Below, piece after piece: positions 45,902-52,930 of a stretch of DNA of 64,000 nucleotides. Where the stretch lies: contig CAKUXR010000012.1 in the NCBI GenBank assembly GCA_934700615.1, positions 29,829-93,828 on the forward strand, read 5' to 3'. The DNA comes from an uncultured Bacteroidales bacterium (GTDB taxonomy: Bacteria > Bacteroidota > Bacteroidia > Bacteroidales > UBA932). The notes under the pieces are model-generated. The model searched no databases and was not told the origin of the DNA. It saw only the letters and a list, made by a program, of their open reading frames with translations. The first letter of the stretch is position 1. Each line of letters starts with the position of its first letter. The translations under genes were made by a program, and so were the position numbers.

Positions 45902-46628
45902 AACATACAAAAGTTATACGCGAATATTTGTTTACCGTTATTAAATAGGCAATTCGCAACAACCTATTTAACAACTAAATTGTATGCCGAATTAAATTTA
46001 TCATCAATTGAATGTCTTCTACTCTCGCGCCGTATATTTCACATTTAGGAGGCTCTTGCTTTTTTATTTCTGCTACTTAATAAACCACAAATATTAAAAA
46101 GCACACAACCCCGTTCCTCTGCAAATATAAAAGAATTTTCAAAAGAGCAAAAACTTTATACAAATAAAAACATTATACCCTTATTTTTACAGCCTTCCAT
46201 AACACATAACTGTATTCCCTAAGGGAACGTGCTGAGATTAATCTGTTTTCACACATATCTTTTATTATTTTTGTACCTCTTTTCAATACGAAGTTACGAA
46301 AAAATCATGTCTTTTTAGGATTGCCGGTACGCAAACCTATCCTATATGTTTCGTTTGTGTTACAATTTTTGTTTCGAAATGAAAGACTGTAAAACTTGTA
46401 GGGGTATAACTTACGATTTGTAAAAATTCGATGTTATAAAACAACAAATTGTAAGTACTGTTCAAAAATTTAAGTTTTTCGTCCGACACGATACCTCTGT
46501 AAACGTTTTAGGAGTTTGTTTTTAAATTTGCAAATTTTTTTTGAAAATTTTAGTTACGTTTTAAGTCGCGGAAAACCAAATAATTAGAAAATACATGTGA
46601 AAATTTATCGAAAAAATGTAAGAAAATA
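45902..46628. other. Long AT-rich intergenic region
   Basis: About 730 bp without a convincing gene, visibly richer in A and T than anything else in the window, with many T and A runs. It contains the promoter candidate for the ferredoxin operon (46122-46129). I see no tRNA, repeat array or protein match in it. It separates the acquired-looking operon from the small RNA candidate. Confidence 0.6.
46122..46129 (-). promoter_or_regulatory. Candidate -7 promoter element for the ferredoxin operon
   Basis: TATATTTG on the minus strand, about 220 bp before the ferredoxin ATG. The long leader and the AT-rich context make it a weaker call than others. Confidence 0.35.
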
Positions 46629-46659
46629 TTTGTCACAAAAGTAAAAAGCAGTAACTTTG
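46629..46659 (+). promoter_or_regulatory. Promoter of a non-coding transcript (-33 TTTG, -7 TAACTTTG)
   Basis: TTTG at 46629-46632 and TAACTTTG at 46652-46659 are 19 bp apart, a full-consensus Bacteroidota promoter. No open frame of useful length begins downstream before the terminator at 46780. Confidence 0.7.
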
Positions 46660-46665
46660 CATTCG

Positions 46666-46810
46666 AGTTGATGATGAGGTTCTCTCACATACAACTCGTT
46701 GGTTATTAGTTTTAGTGTTATTAATTATGTGGTTAGTGTGAGTTTTTGCGCGTGAGGCGTCATTACTCAACGATTTAAAAAGGTCCTTATCAAAAGTAAG
46801 GCCTTTTTTT
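46666..46810 (+). ncRNA. Candidate small RNA, 6S-like (Bacteroidales-1 type?)
   Basis: A perfect promoter and an intrinsic terminator bracket about 145 nt with no coding potential. The transcript can fold on itself as a long, interrupted hairpin. GTTGA near 46667 pairs with TCAAC near 46767, ATGA near 46674 pairs with TCAT near 46760, and CTCACA near 46683 pairs with TGTGAG near 46737. An AU-rich apical part follows, containing CAAC/GTTG and ATTA/TAAT pairs. A long hairpin with a large internal bulge is the 6S RNA plan, and the Bacteroidales-1 RNA motif is also described as a promoter-to-terminator transcript. Family membership is inferred from layout, not from sequence identity. An ABC exporter promoter lies immediately downstream. 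Confidence 0.5.
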
Positions 46811-46811
46811 A
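46780..46811 (+). terminator. Intrinsic terminator of the small RNA
   Basis: The stem GG(T)CCTTA with TAAGGCC (7 bp with one bulged T) has a loop of about 7 nt and is followed by seven T at 46804-46810. Confidence 0.8.
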
Positions 46812-46820
46812 TTTTTATAC

Positions 46821-46828
46821 TATCTTTG
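46821..46828 (+). promoter_or_regulatory. -7 promoter element for the ABC exporter
   Basis: TATCTTTG matches TAnnTTTG. It starts 11 bp after the small RNA terminator T run, and transcription would begin near 46835. Confidence 0.55.
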
Positions 46829-46879
46829 TCTGGATTGATGTCTGTCATTGATCGATATTTGTCATTGAAACACCTTGCT

Positions 46880-48517
46880 ATGAAGAATGTTGAATGGCTT
46901 TGGCGCAATTCCGCCTGTGCCCGATGGTATATAGTCGCGAATATTTTCCTGTGCTCAGTCAGCATTGGCCTGAACCTGTTTTTCATATGGCTCAGCAAAT
47001 CCCTTGTGGATGTGGCCACCATCACTCATGACAGGCAGCATCTTGTCATGTACGGCATACTGCTGTTCCTGTCAGTCATTCTGAGGGTCCTTGTCAATGC
47101 TCTGAAGGCTCATGTGGAGAGCATTTCATTTTACAGGACAGTCTTCAATATGCGTCAACATCTGTTTGACGGGCTTCTGAAATCCCAATGGACAGGAAAG
47201 GACAGCCATCACAGCGGAGATACAGTGAGCCGCCTTTTCACTGATGCGGAGATTGTTGCAAGCGTCGTCTGCCAGGACTTCCCGGCATTGGTCTCATCCA
47301 TGCTGCAATTGATTGCGGCCTTCATCTTCTTGTCAATGCTGGATCTCCGTCTCGCCGTAGTGATTCTCGCCGTGGCCCCGTTCTTTTTTGCATTGAGCAA
47401 AATCTTTTTCAGGAGGATGCGGAAACTCTCCAGGGAAATCAGGGATACGGAAAGTGTCGTCCAGAGCCATATACAGGAAAGCCTCCAGCACAGGACAGTC
47501 GTCCAGTCAATGTTGCAGGGCGATGCTGTGGGAGACCGTCTGGACAGGCTGCAGGCCGTGGAAATGGGCACTGTCAGGAAACGTACAGGGTTCAGCGTCT
47601 TTTCTTCGTCGGCCGTGAGTGCTGCTTTCGGAATCGGTTATTCCATAGCCCTGCTTTGGGGCGTTTTCGGAATATATTCCGGCACAGTGACATTCGGCAT
47701 CTTGACTGCCTTTCTTCAGCTTGTGGGACAGATTCAGGGGCCGTCAATGCGGATCGCGCGGCAGATTTCTTCTTTTGTCAATGCTACTGTAGCCGCAGAC
47801 CGCCTGATGGAAATAGACGGGGGAGAGAAGGAGGAAGAAGGTGCTCAGATCTTGGTGGAGGCTCCTGCAGGAATCAGCATTGACAATCTCACTTTCAGAT
47901 ATCCTGACGGCGACAGGTTTGTATTCAATGCATTTTCGCATGATTTCGTGCCGGGTTCGAGTACTGCCGTCATAGGGGAGACAGGAGCCGGAAAGAGTAC
48001 ATTGATAAGGCTTATGCTGTCGTTGCTGAAGCCTGTTTCCGGCACTGTACGCATTTATTCGGGGTGTGGTGAAGGAGTGAAAGACGGAATCGAAGTATCG
48101 GCATTGACAAGAACCAATTTCATCTATGTCCCTCAGGGAAATACTCTCTTCAGCGGGTCGGTGCGCGAGAATCTGCTTATGGGCAATCCGGATGCGACAG
48201 AACAGATGCTATGGGATGCTCTCGACGTGGCTGCGGCTGATTTTGTCCGCGAACTTCCGGAAGGCCTTGATACTGTGTGCGGTGAGTTCGGCACGGGCTT
48301 GAGTGAGGGGCAGGCCCAGCGTATTGCGATCGCCCGTGGTCTCCTGCGCTCCGGAAGCATTCTGCTGCTGGATGAATTCAGCTCTTCGCTTGACAACGAA
48401 ACCGAGGAAAGGCTTCTCAGGAACCTCTCTTCTTCAGCTGTCGGGAAGACCATAATTTTCATTACTCATCGTGACAATGTGGTGAAATATTGTGACAATG
48501 TTCTTGAAATCAGATAG
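46880..48517 (+). CDS. ABC exporter half-transporter (fused membrane and ATPase domains)
   Basis: A type I ABC exporter of about 545 residues: six membrane helices (about 1-300), then the nucleotide-binding domain with Walker A IGETGAGKSTLIRL, signature LSEGQAQRIA and Walker B SILLLDEFSSSLD followed by the H-loop FITHRDNV. It works as a homodimer exporting a lipid, peptide or drug. The frame is open from 46826, but the promoter at 46821 excludes the first codons. ATG 46838 is possible, while ATG 46880 gives the N-terminus usual for this group (MKNVEWLWRNSACARW). No partner half-transporter is adjacent. Confidence 0.9.
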   Translation: MKNVEWLWRNSACARWYIVANIFLCSVSIGLNLFFIWLSKSLVDVATITHDRQHLVMYGILLFLSVILRVLVNALKAHVESISFYRTVFNMRQHLFDGLLKSQWTGKDSHHSGDTVSRLFTDAEIVASVVCQDFPALVSSMLQLIAAFIFLSMLDLRLAVVILAVAPFFFALSKIFFRRMRKLSREIRDTESVVQSHIQESLQHRTVVQSMLQGDAVGDRLDRLQAVEMGTVRKRTGFSVFSSSAVSAAFGIGYSIALLWGVFGIYSGTVTFGILTAFLQLVGQIQGPSMRIARQISSFVNATVAADRLMEIDGGEKEEEGAQILVEAPAGISIDNLTFRYPDGDRFVFNAFSHDFVPGSSTAVIGETGAGKSTLIRLMLSLLKPVSGTVRIYSGCGEGVKDGIEVSALTRTNFIYVPQGNTLFSGSVRENLLMGNPDATEQMLWDALDVAAADFVRELPEGLDTVCGEFGTGLSEGQAQRIAIARGLLRSGSILLLDEFSSSLDNETEERLLRNLSSSAVGKTIIFITHRDNVVKYCDNVLEIR

Positions 48518-48569
48518 CTTCTTTTGTGAAAATTCTGTAACACGCGTTCTTAAATCAATATATTGTTGC

Positions 48570-48577
48570 TAAATTTG
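48570..48577 (+). promoter_or_regulatory. -7 promoter element for manC
   Basis: TAAATTTG is 28 bp before ATG 48605 and matches TAnnTTTG. Confidence 0.6.
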
Positions 48578-48604
48578 AGAAAGTAGTTTTTAAAATTGAA
48601 AGAT

Positions 48605-49651
48605 ATGAATACACACGTAGTCATAATGGCAGGTGGTATCGGTACTAGGCTCTGGCCTGTCAGTACGCCGGAAACGCCGAAGCAGTTCATTGACCTTCTC
48701 GGTGTTGGTAAATCTCTCATACAGCTTACTGTAGAAAGATTCTTGCCGGTGTGCGATTCGTCCAGAATATGGGTGGTGACCTCTGAAAGGTATGTGGATG
48801 TCGTCAGGGAACAGTTGCCACAGATACCTGCTGATCAGATTCTTGCGGAACCTGTTCCGAGAAATACGGCTCCGTGCATCGCTTATGCTTGTTGGAAGAT
48901 AATGCGTAAGGATCCGGACGCCAATATAGTTGTTACACCGTCTGATGCGCTGGTCCTGAGGACCGGACAGTTTGCGGATGTGATCAGGAAGGCATTGAAC
49001 TTTACCGCTGAAAATGACTGCATCGTCACTGTCGGAATCCATCCGGACAGACCGGAAACCGGATACGGCTATATCTGCTCGTCTTCTGTAGAGGAGGATA
49101 AGATCGTGAAGGTCAATGCCTTCAAGGAGAAGCCGAAGAGGGATATTGCTGAGCAGTATCTTGCCGCCGGCAATTATTTCTGGAATGCAGGTATCTTTGT
49201 CTGGTCTGTGAAGACGATTGTTTCCCAGATGAGGCAGTACTGCCCTCAGATCGTATCGATGATGGACAGGATTTCGCAGGCTTTCGGCAGGGAAGACGAG
49301 AAGGCTGTTCTGGCCGAGCTGTTCCCTCAGTGCGAGAAGATATCCATCGACTATGCAGTGATGGAAAAATCACCGTCCATATATGTGATAGCTTCGGACC
49401 TGGAGTGGTCTGATCTCGGAAGCTGGAGTTCCGTAGGCAATCATGTTCCGGCTGATGAGAACGGAAACAGGACTGTCGGAAGCGATGTCAGGATGTTCGG
49501 CTGCAAGAATTGCATCGTGCATTCCGGAAATCCGGGCATGATTGTGGTAGATGGTCTGGACGGTTATGTCGTGGCTGCCAAGGACGGCAATGTGCTTGTC
49601 TGTCCGGTTACTGACGACCAGAAGGTTACAGAGTTTACCAAGGGAAAATAA
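48605..49651 (+). CDS. manC: Mannose-1-phosphate guanylyltransferase
   Basis: A 348-residue GDP-mannose pyrophosphorylase. The nucleotidyl motif VIMAGGIGTRLWPVSTPETP, then KQF, is complete; the family blocks EPVPRNTAPCIAYA, FKEKPKRD and NYFWNAGIFVW follow. It lacks the C-terminal mannose-6-phosphate isomerase cupin seen in the two-domain AlgA/ManC type, so it is the short form usual in Bacteroidota. It makes GDP-mannose for surface glycans. The LpxH-like gene starts 10 bp downstream and a glycosyltransferase follows, suggesting an envelope operon. Confidence 0.95.
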   Translation: MNTHVVIMAGGIGTRLWPVSTPETPKQFIDLLGVGKSLIQLTVERFLPVCDSSRIWVVTSERYVDVVREQLPQIPADQILAEPVPRNTAPCIAYACWKIMRKDPDANIVVTPSDALVLRTGQFADVIRKALNFTAENDCIVTVGIHPDRPETGYGYICSSSVEEDKIVKVNAFKEKPKRDIAEQYLAAGNYFWNAGIFVWSVKTIVSQMRQYCPQIVSMMDRISQAFGREDEKAVLAELFPQCEKISIDYAVMEKSPSIYVIASDLEWSDLGSWSSVGNHVPADENGNRTVGSDVRMFGCKNCIVHSGNPGMIVVDGLDGYVVAAKDGNVLVCPVTDDQKVTEFTKGK

Positions 49652-49661
49652 TACATTGAAA

Positions 49662-50405
49662 ATGGAGAGACCTCATTATAGGACAGTGGTCATTTCAGAT
49701 GTCCACATCGGTGCACCACATTCCAAAGTCAGAGAAGTTACAGAATTTCTCAGTTCCGTTGACTGCGATCGGCTTATAATGGATGGAGACATAATCGACG
49801 GCTGGCAGCTCAAGAATTCCAATGACAAGTGGACGATTGTGCATTCAGCTTTCTTCCATGTGATAATGAAGATGATGGAAAAGCATAATACGGAGGTGAT
49901 TTATGTTACCGGGAACCACGATGATTTCCTGGATCCGCTGGTCCCGTCAAAAATGGCCAATATCAGCCTTGTTCATGAATTCATCATCAAGGAGAAGAAT
50001 CATTCTTATGTGGTTATCCATGGACATGCCTTCGACAGTATCACTTCGAGGCTGACTTTCCTTGCAAAACTCGGCGATGTTGCCTATAATCTTCTGCTGA
50101 AGTTCAATAATGTCTGGAACAAGGCCCGCCAGAAGCGGGGAAAGGAGTATTATTCTCTTTCCGCAGTCGTCAAGCACAAGGTCAAGCAGGCTGTTTCCGC
50201 GATTTCCGGTTTCGAGTCGGATTTGGCTTCGTTTGCCAAGGCCAAGGGGTGCGACGGCATTATCTGCGGTCATATCCATCATCCTGAGGACAAGATGCTC
50301 AAGGGTGGTATCCATTACCTGAATTCCGGGGATTGGGTGGAGTCGTTGACCGCGCTTGTAGAGGATTATGACGGCAACTGGCGCATCGCCAGATATCAGA
50401 TCTAG
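49662..50405 (+). CDS. UDP-2,3-diacylglucosamine diphosphatase-like metallophosphoesterase
   Basis: A 247-residue calcineurin-like phosphoesterase of the LpxH/YbbF-like group. Metal motifs in order: ISDVHIGAP (Asp, His), MDGDIIDGW, TGNHDDFLD, VIHGHAFD and GIICGHIHHPED. In lipid A synthesis LpxH removes UMP from UDP-2,3-diacyl-GlcN, and many Bacteroidota carry this longer relative in that role. The assignment is likely but not certain, as a general phosphoesterase is possible. The frame extends upstream into manC, but ATG 49662 gives the proper N-terminus. It is 10 bp after manC and 21 bp before the glycosyltransferase. Confidence 0.85.
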   Translation: MERPHYRTVVISDVHIGAPHSKVREVTEFLSSVDCDRLIMDGDIIDGWQLKNSNDKWTIVHSAFFHVIMKMMEKHNTEVIYVTGNHDDFLDPLVPSKMANISLVHEFIIKEKNHSYVVIHGHAFDSITSRLTFLAKLGDVAYNLLLKFNNVWNKARQKRGKEYYSLSAVVKHKVKQAVSAISGFESDLASFAKAKGCDGIICGHIHHPEDKMLKGGIHYLNSGDWVESLTALVEDYDGNWRIARYQI

Positions 50406-50426
50406 TTACTATTTAATTTCGGGATA

Positions 50427-51509
50427 ATGAAGTACTTGTTTATAATACAAGGAGAGGGCAGAGGACACCTTACACAGGCTATGACGATGGAAAGGCTTCT
50501 GGTTTCCAGAGGTCATCAGGTGGTCGGAATGCTTGTCGGAAAGAGCGAATCCAGGATTCTTCCTGCATTTTTTACGCAAGGCGTAAGTGCCCCGATAACT
50601 TATTTTGAATCAGTGAATTTCGTTTCCGCGGCCAGCGACAAGCGCCCGGATGCATTGAAATCGGTTCTTTTCAATATTGCGATTTCTCCGAAGTTCATAC
50701 CTTCAATATCATTGATCAGGTCCAATATCAAGGACAGCGGTGCTGATGTCATCGTGAATTTTTACGAATTGCTCGGCACGGTTGCATACAAATTGACCGA
50801 CGAGAAGATTCCGATGGTCTGCGTGGGGCATCAGTTCCTTTTCCTCCATAAGGATATGCATATCCCCGAGTTCGGATACGAGGGGCATCTCGGGCTGAAT
50901 CTCTTTTCGCGTGCGATTGCCAACGGCGCATCGAAGCTGCTGGCCCTGTCGTTCAGGCCAATGCCGGATGACGGCAGGATAAAGGTTGTTCCGCCTCTGC
51001 TTCGGCCTGAGGTTCTGGCGTATCGCGAAAGTCCAGAGTTCAGGGATGGCGGCTATATCTTGGGATACATGCTCAATGCCGGTTTCGCGGAGGAGGTCAA
51101 TGCCTGGCATCGCGCCCATCCTGATGTGTCACTCCGGTTTTTCTGGGACAATGCTGATGAGGCACCTGTCAAAATCGTGGATGACACTCTCCGTTTCTAT
51201 TATCTGGATGACAAGGAGTTTCTCCGTCAGATGGCCGGCTGTCATGCCTATGCATCTACGGCTGGTTTTGAGTCCATCTGTGAGGCCATGTATCTCGGCA
51301 AGCCTCTCATGATGGTTCCGTCCCACATCGAGCAGAAGTGCAATGCATACGATGCCACGCGTTTCTGTGCCGCTGTGGAAGCCGAGAAGTTTGACCTGTC
51401 CGTGCTTCTGGATTTCGCCGACGGAGGCAAGTTCCATCGTGACGACAATTTCCCGTCGTGGGCACTTTCTGCCGCTGACGTCATCGTGGATGAACTGGAA
51501 ATGAAGTAA
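50427..51509 (+). CDS. GT-B glycosyltransferase (GT28/UGT-like)
   Basis: A 360-residue protein. Its N-terminus MKYLFIIQGEGRGHLTQAMT is the glycosyltransferase start seen in MurG-like and UGT-like GT-B enzymes (G-x-GH motif). The C-terminal donor part includes ACHAYASTAGFESICEAMYL, then GKPLMMVPSHIEQKCNA, a typical nucleotide-sugar site. No signal or membrane helix is seen. It is the third gene in the manC run; given its neighbours it may act on lipid A or another glycolipid, which is inference. A hairpin terminator follows its stop. Confidence 0.82.
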   Translation: MKYLFIIQGEGRGHLTQAMTMERLLVSRGHQVVGMLVGKSESRILPAFFTQGVSAPITYFESVNFVSAASDKRPDALKSVLFNIAISPKFIPSISLIRSNIKDSGADVIVNFYELLGTVAYKLTDEKIPMVCVGHQFLFLHKDMHIPEFGYEGHLGLNLFSRAIANGASKLLALSFRPMPDDGRIKVVPPLLRPEVLAYRESPEFRDGGYILGYMLNAGFAEEVNAWHRAHPDVSLRFFWDNADEAPVKIVDDTLRFYYLDDKEFLRQMAGCHAYASTAGFESICEAMYLGKPLMMVPSHIEQKCNAYDATRFCAAVEAEKFDLSVLLDFADGGKFHRDDNFPSWALSAADVIVDELEMK

Positions 51510-51514
51510 TACAA

Positions 51515-51546
51515 TTGAGGCTGTCTGATTGTTCAGGCAGCCTCAA
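51515..51546. terminator. Hairpin between convergent genes
   Basis: A 14-bp stem with one G-U pair (TTGAGGCTGTCTGA with TCAGGCAGCCTCAA) and a TTGT loop lies between the glycosyltransferase stop and the adk stop. T runs on either side are short, so it is probably a bidirectional terminator of moderate strength. Confidence 0.6.
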
Positions 51547-51566
51547 AACGTAGTATGGTTAAGATA

Positions 51567-52139
51567 CTAGAACTTGTCCATTACTGAGAAGATTGTTTCG
51601 CGTACAGCGTCGATAGTGCCTGTACCGTCGATTTCCTCGTATTTGCCGGCCTTCTTGTAGAACTCGATAAGCGGCTCTGTCTTCTCGTGATATGTCTTGA
51701 TTCTATTGTTGATGGTCTCTTCCTTGGCATCATCGGCACGACCCTCGATAGAAGCTCTGTGGCGGATGCGCTCCTTGATCATCTCGTCAGGAATCATGAT
51801 GGAAATGACAGATGTCACTGCCTCGTTTCCTGCTGCAAGCATCTTGTCAAGAACCTCAGCCTGGGCGATAGTTCTTGGGAAACCGTCGAGAAGAAAACCT
51901 GAAACGCCCTTGATAGTCTTGAAAGCATTGTCGATCATGCCCTCTACAACCTCATCAGGAACCAGTGAACCTGCGTCGATAAGGGCTTTAGCCTTTTTGC
52001 CAAGTTCAGTTCCCTCTGCAATCTCCTTGCGGAGCAGCTCGCCTGTGGAAAGGTGGCAGAGATTGTATTTTTCTACCATTGCGCTAGCCTGGGTGCCTTT
52101 ACCTGCTCCCGGAGGCCCGAAAAGAATGTAATACTTCAT
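51567..52139 (-). CDS. adk: Adenylate kinase
   Basis: A 190-residue adenylate kinase interconverting AMP plus ATP with two ADP. The P-loop reads ILFGPPGAGKGTQASAM and the AMP site contains LSTGELLRKEIAEG and DGFPRTIAQAEVLD. The LID region (RHRASIEGRADD) is short and lacks the zinc Cys cluster, so this is a short-form enzyme. The gene lies 130 bp downstream of hpt on the same strand. No clear -7 element is seen between them, so cotranscription is plausible. Confidence 0.95.
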   Translation of the reverse strand: MKYYILFGPPGAGKGTQASAMVEKYNLCHLSTGELLRKEIAEGTELGKKAKALIDAGSLVPDEVVEGMIDNAFKTIKGVSGFLLDGFPRTIAQAEVLDKMLAAGNEAVTSVISIMIPDEMIKERIRHRASIEGRADDAKEETINNRIKTYHEKTEPLIEFYKKAGKYEEIDGTGTIDAVRETIFSVMDKF

Positions 52140-52269
52140 TTGTAGTTTTACTGTAATTTGCCGGATGCAAGCGCATCCTGAGTTATACTTCGATTTCTGT
52201 GCACATTTTTTATAAACTGCAAGCCTTTGGAAGACATGCAGTTACATTGACCTTGCCTGTGCCGGGCGA

Positions 52270-52815
52270 TTAATCCTCGTCGAGGATATAAATGTCCTTA
52301 TAGTTTCTGCCAAGTTCATTGTAATCCAGACCGAAGCCCACGATGAACTTGTTAGGAATCTCCATTGCCACGTAGTCGAGCTTGACATCTTTCTTATAGA
52401 CTTCAGGCTTGAGAAGCATTGTGCAGACTTTGCAGTCCAGAGCGCCTTTCTCCTTTACGATACGGGTCAAGTCCACGATTGTGTTGCCAGTATCTACGAT
52501 ATCTTCGACGATTATCACGTGCTTGCCTTTGATGTCTCCGGTCATGCCCATGACCTGCTTGACATTTCCGGTGCTTTCTGTACCGCAGTAAGAAGACAGT
52601 TTCATGGAAACGAGTTGGCAGTCGAATGACAGCCTTTTCATCAGTTCGGCAGTGAACATTATCGAACCGTTCAAGATGCAGAGCAGGACGACAGGCTCCT
52701 TGGAGTCGCTGAAGTCGGCATTTATGTGGTCTGCAACCTTGTCAATGGCCTTTTCAAGTTTCTCGTAGGGAATGAATGGCCTGAAGGTTTTGTCGAATAA
52801 AGTAATCTTGCTCAT
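52270..52815 (-). CDS. hpt: Hypoxanthine phosphoribosyltransferase
   Basis: A 181-residue purine-salvage enzyme converting hypoxanthine (and often guanine) with PRPP to the nucleotide. The PRPP motif is VIIVEDIVDTGNTIVDL, preceded by the conserved LLCILNGSIMF and VSMKLSSYCG. The base-binding end contains YVAMEIPNKFIVGFG. It forms a purine-nucleotide pair with adk downstream. A TAATTTTG element at 52837-52844 on the same strand stands 22 bp before the ATG. Confidence 0.95.
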   Translation of the reverse strand: MSKITLFDKTFRPFIPYEKLEKAIDKVADHINADFSDSKEPVVLLCILNGSIMFTAELMKRLSFDCQLVSMKLSSYCGTESTGNVKQVMGMTGDIKGKHVIIVEDIVDTGNTIVDLTRIVKEKGALDCKVCTMLLKPEVYKKDVKLDYVAMEIPNKFIVGFGLDYNELGRNYKDIYILDED

Positions 52816-52836
52816 GTTGCTTTTTATTCAGAAACA

Positions 52837-52844
52837 CAAAATTA
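52837..52844 (-). promoter_or_regulatory. -7 promoter element for hpt
   Basis: TAATTTTG on the minus strand, 22 bp before the hpt ATG. Confidence 0.55.
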
Positions 52845-52930
52845 CTATAAAAATTCCAACAAAGAAAAATAATTCCTATATTGCGGCGTAAAGCAGGACT
52901 TCGGGCAGAACGGCCACAAAAAATGGCCGT

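Noticed and set aside
46633..47025. 130-codon minus-strand frame across the small RNA and exporter start
   Set aside because: It runs through a strong terminator and promoter on the other strand and has no recognisable features.
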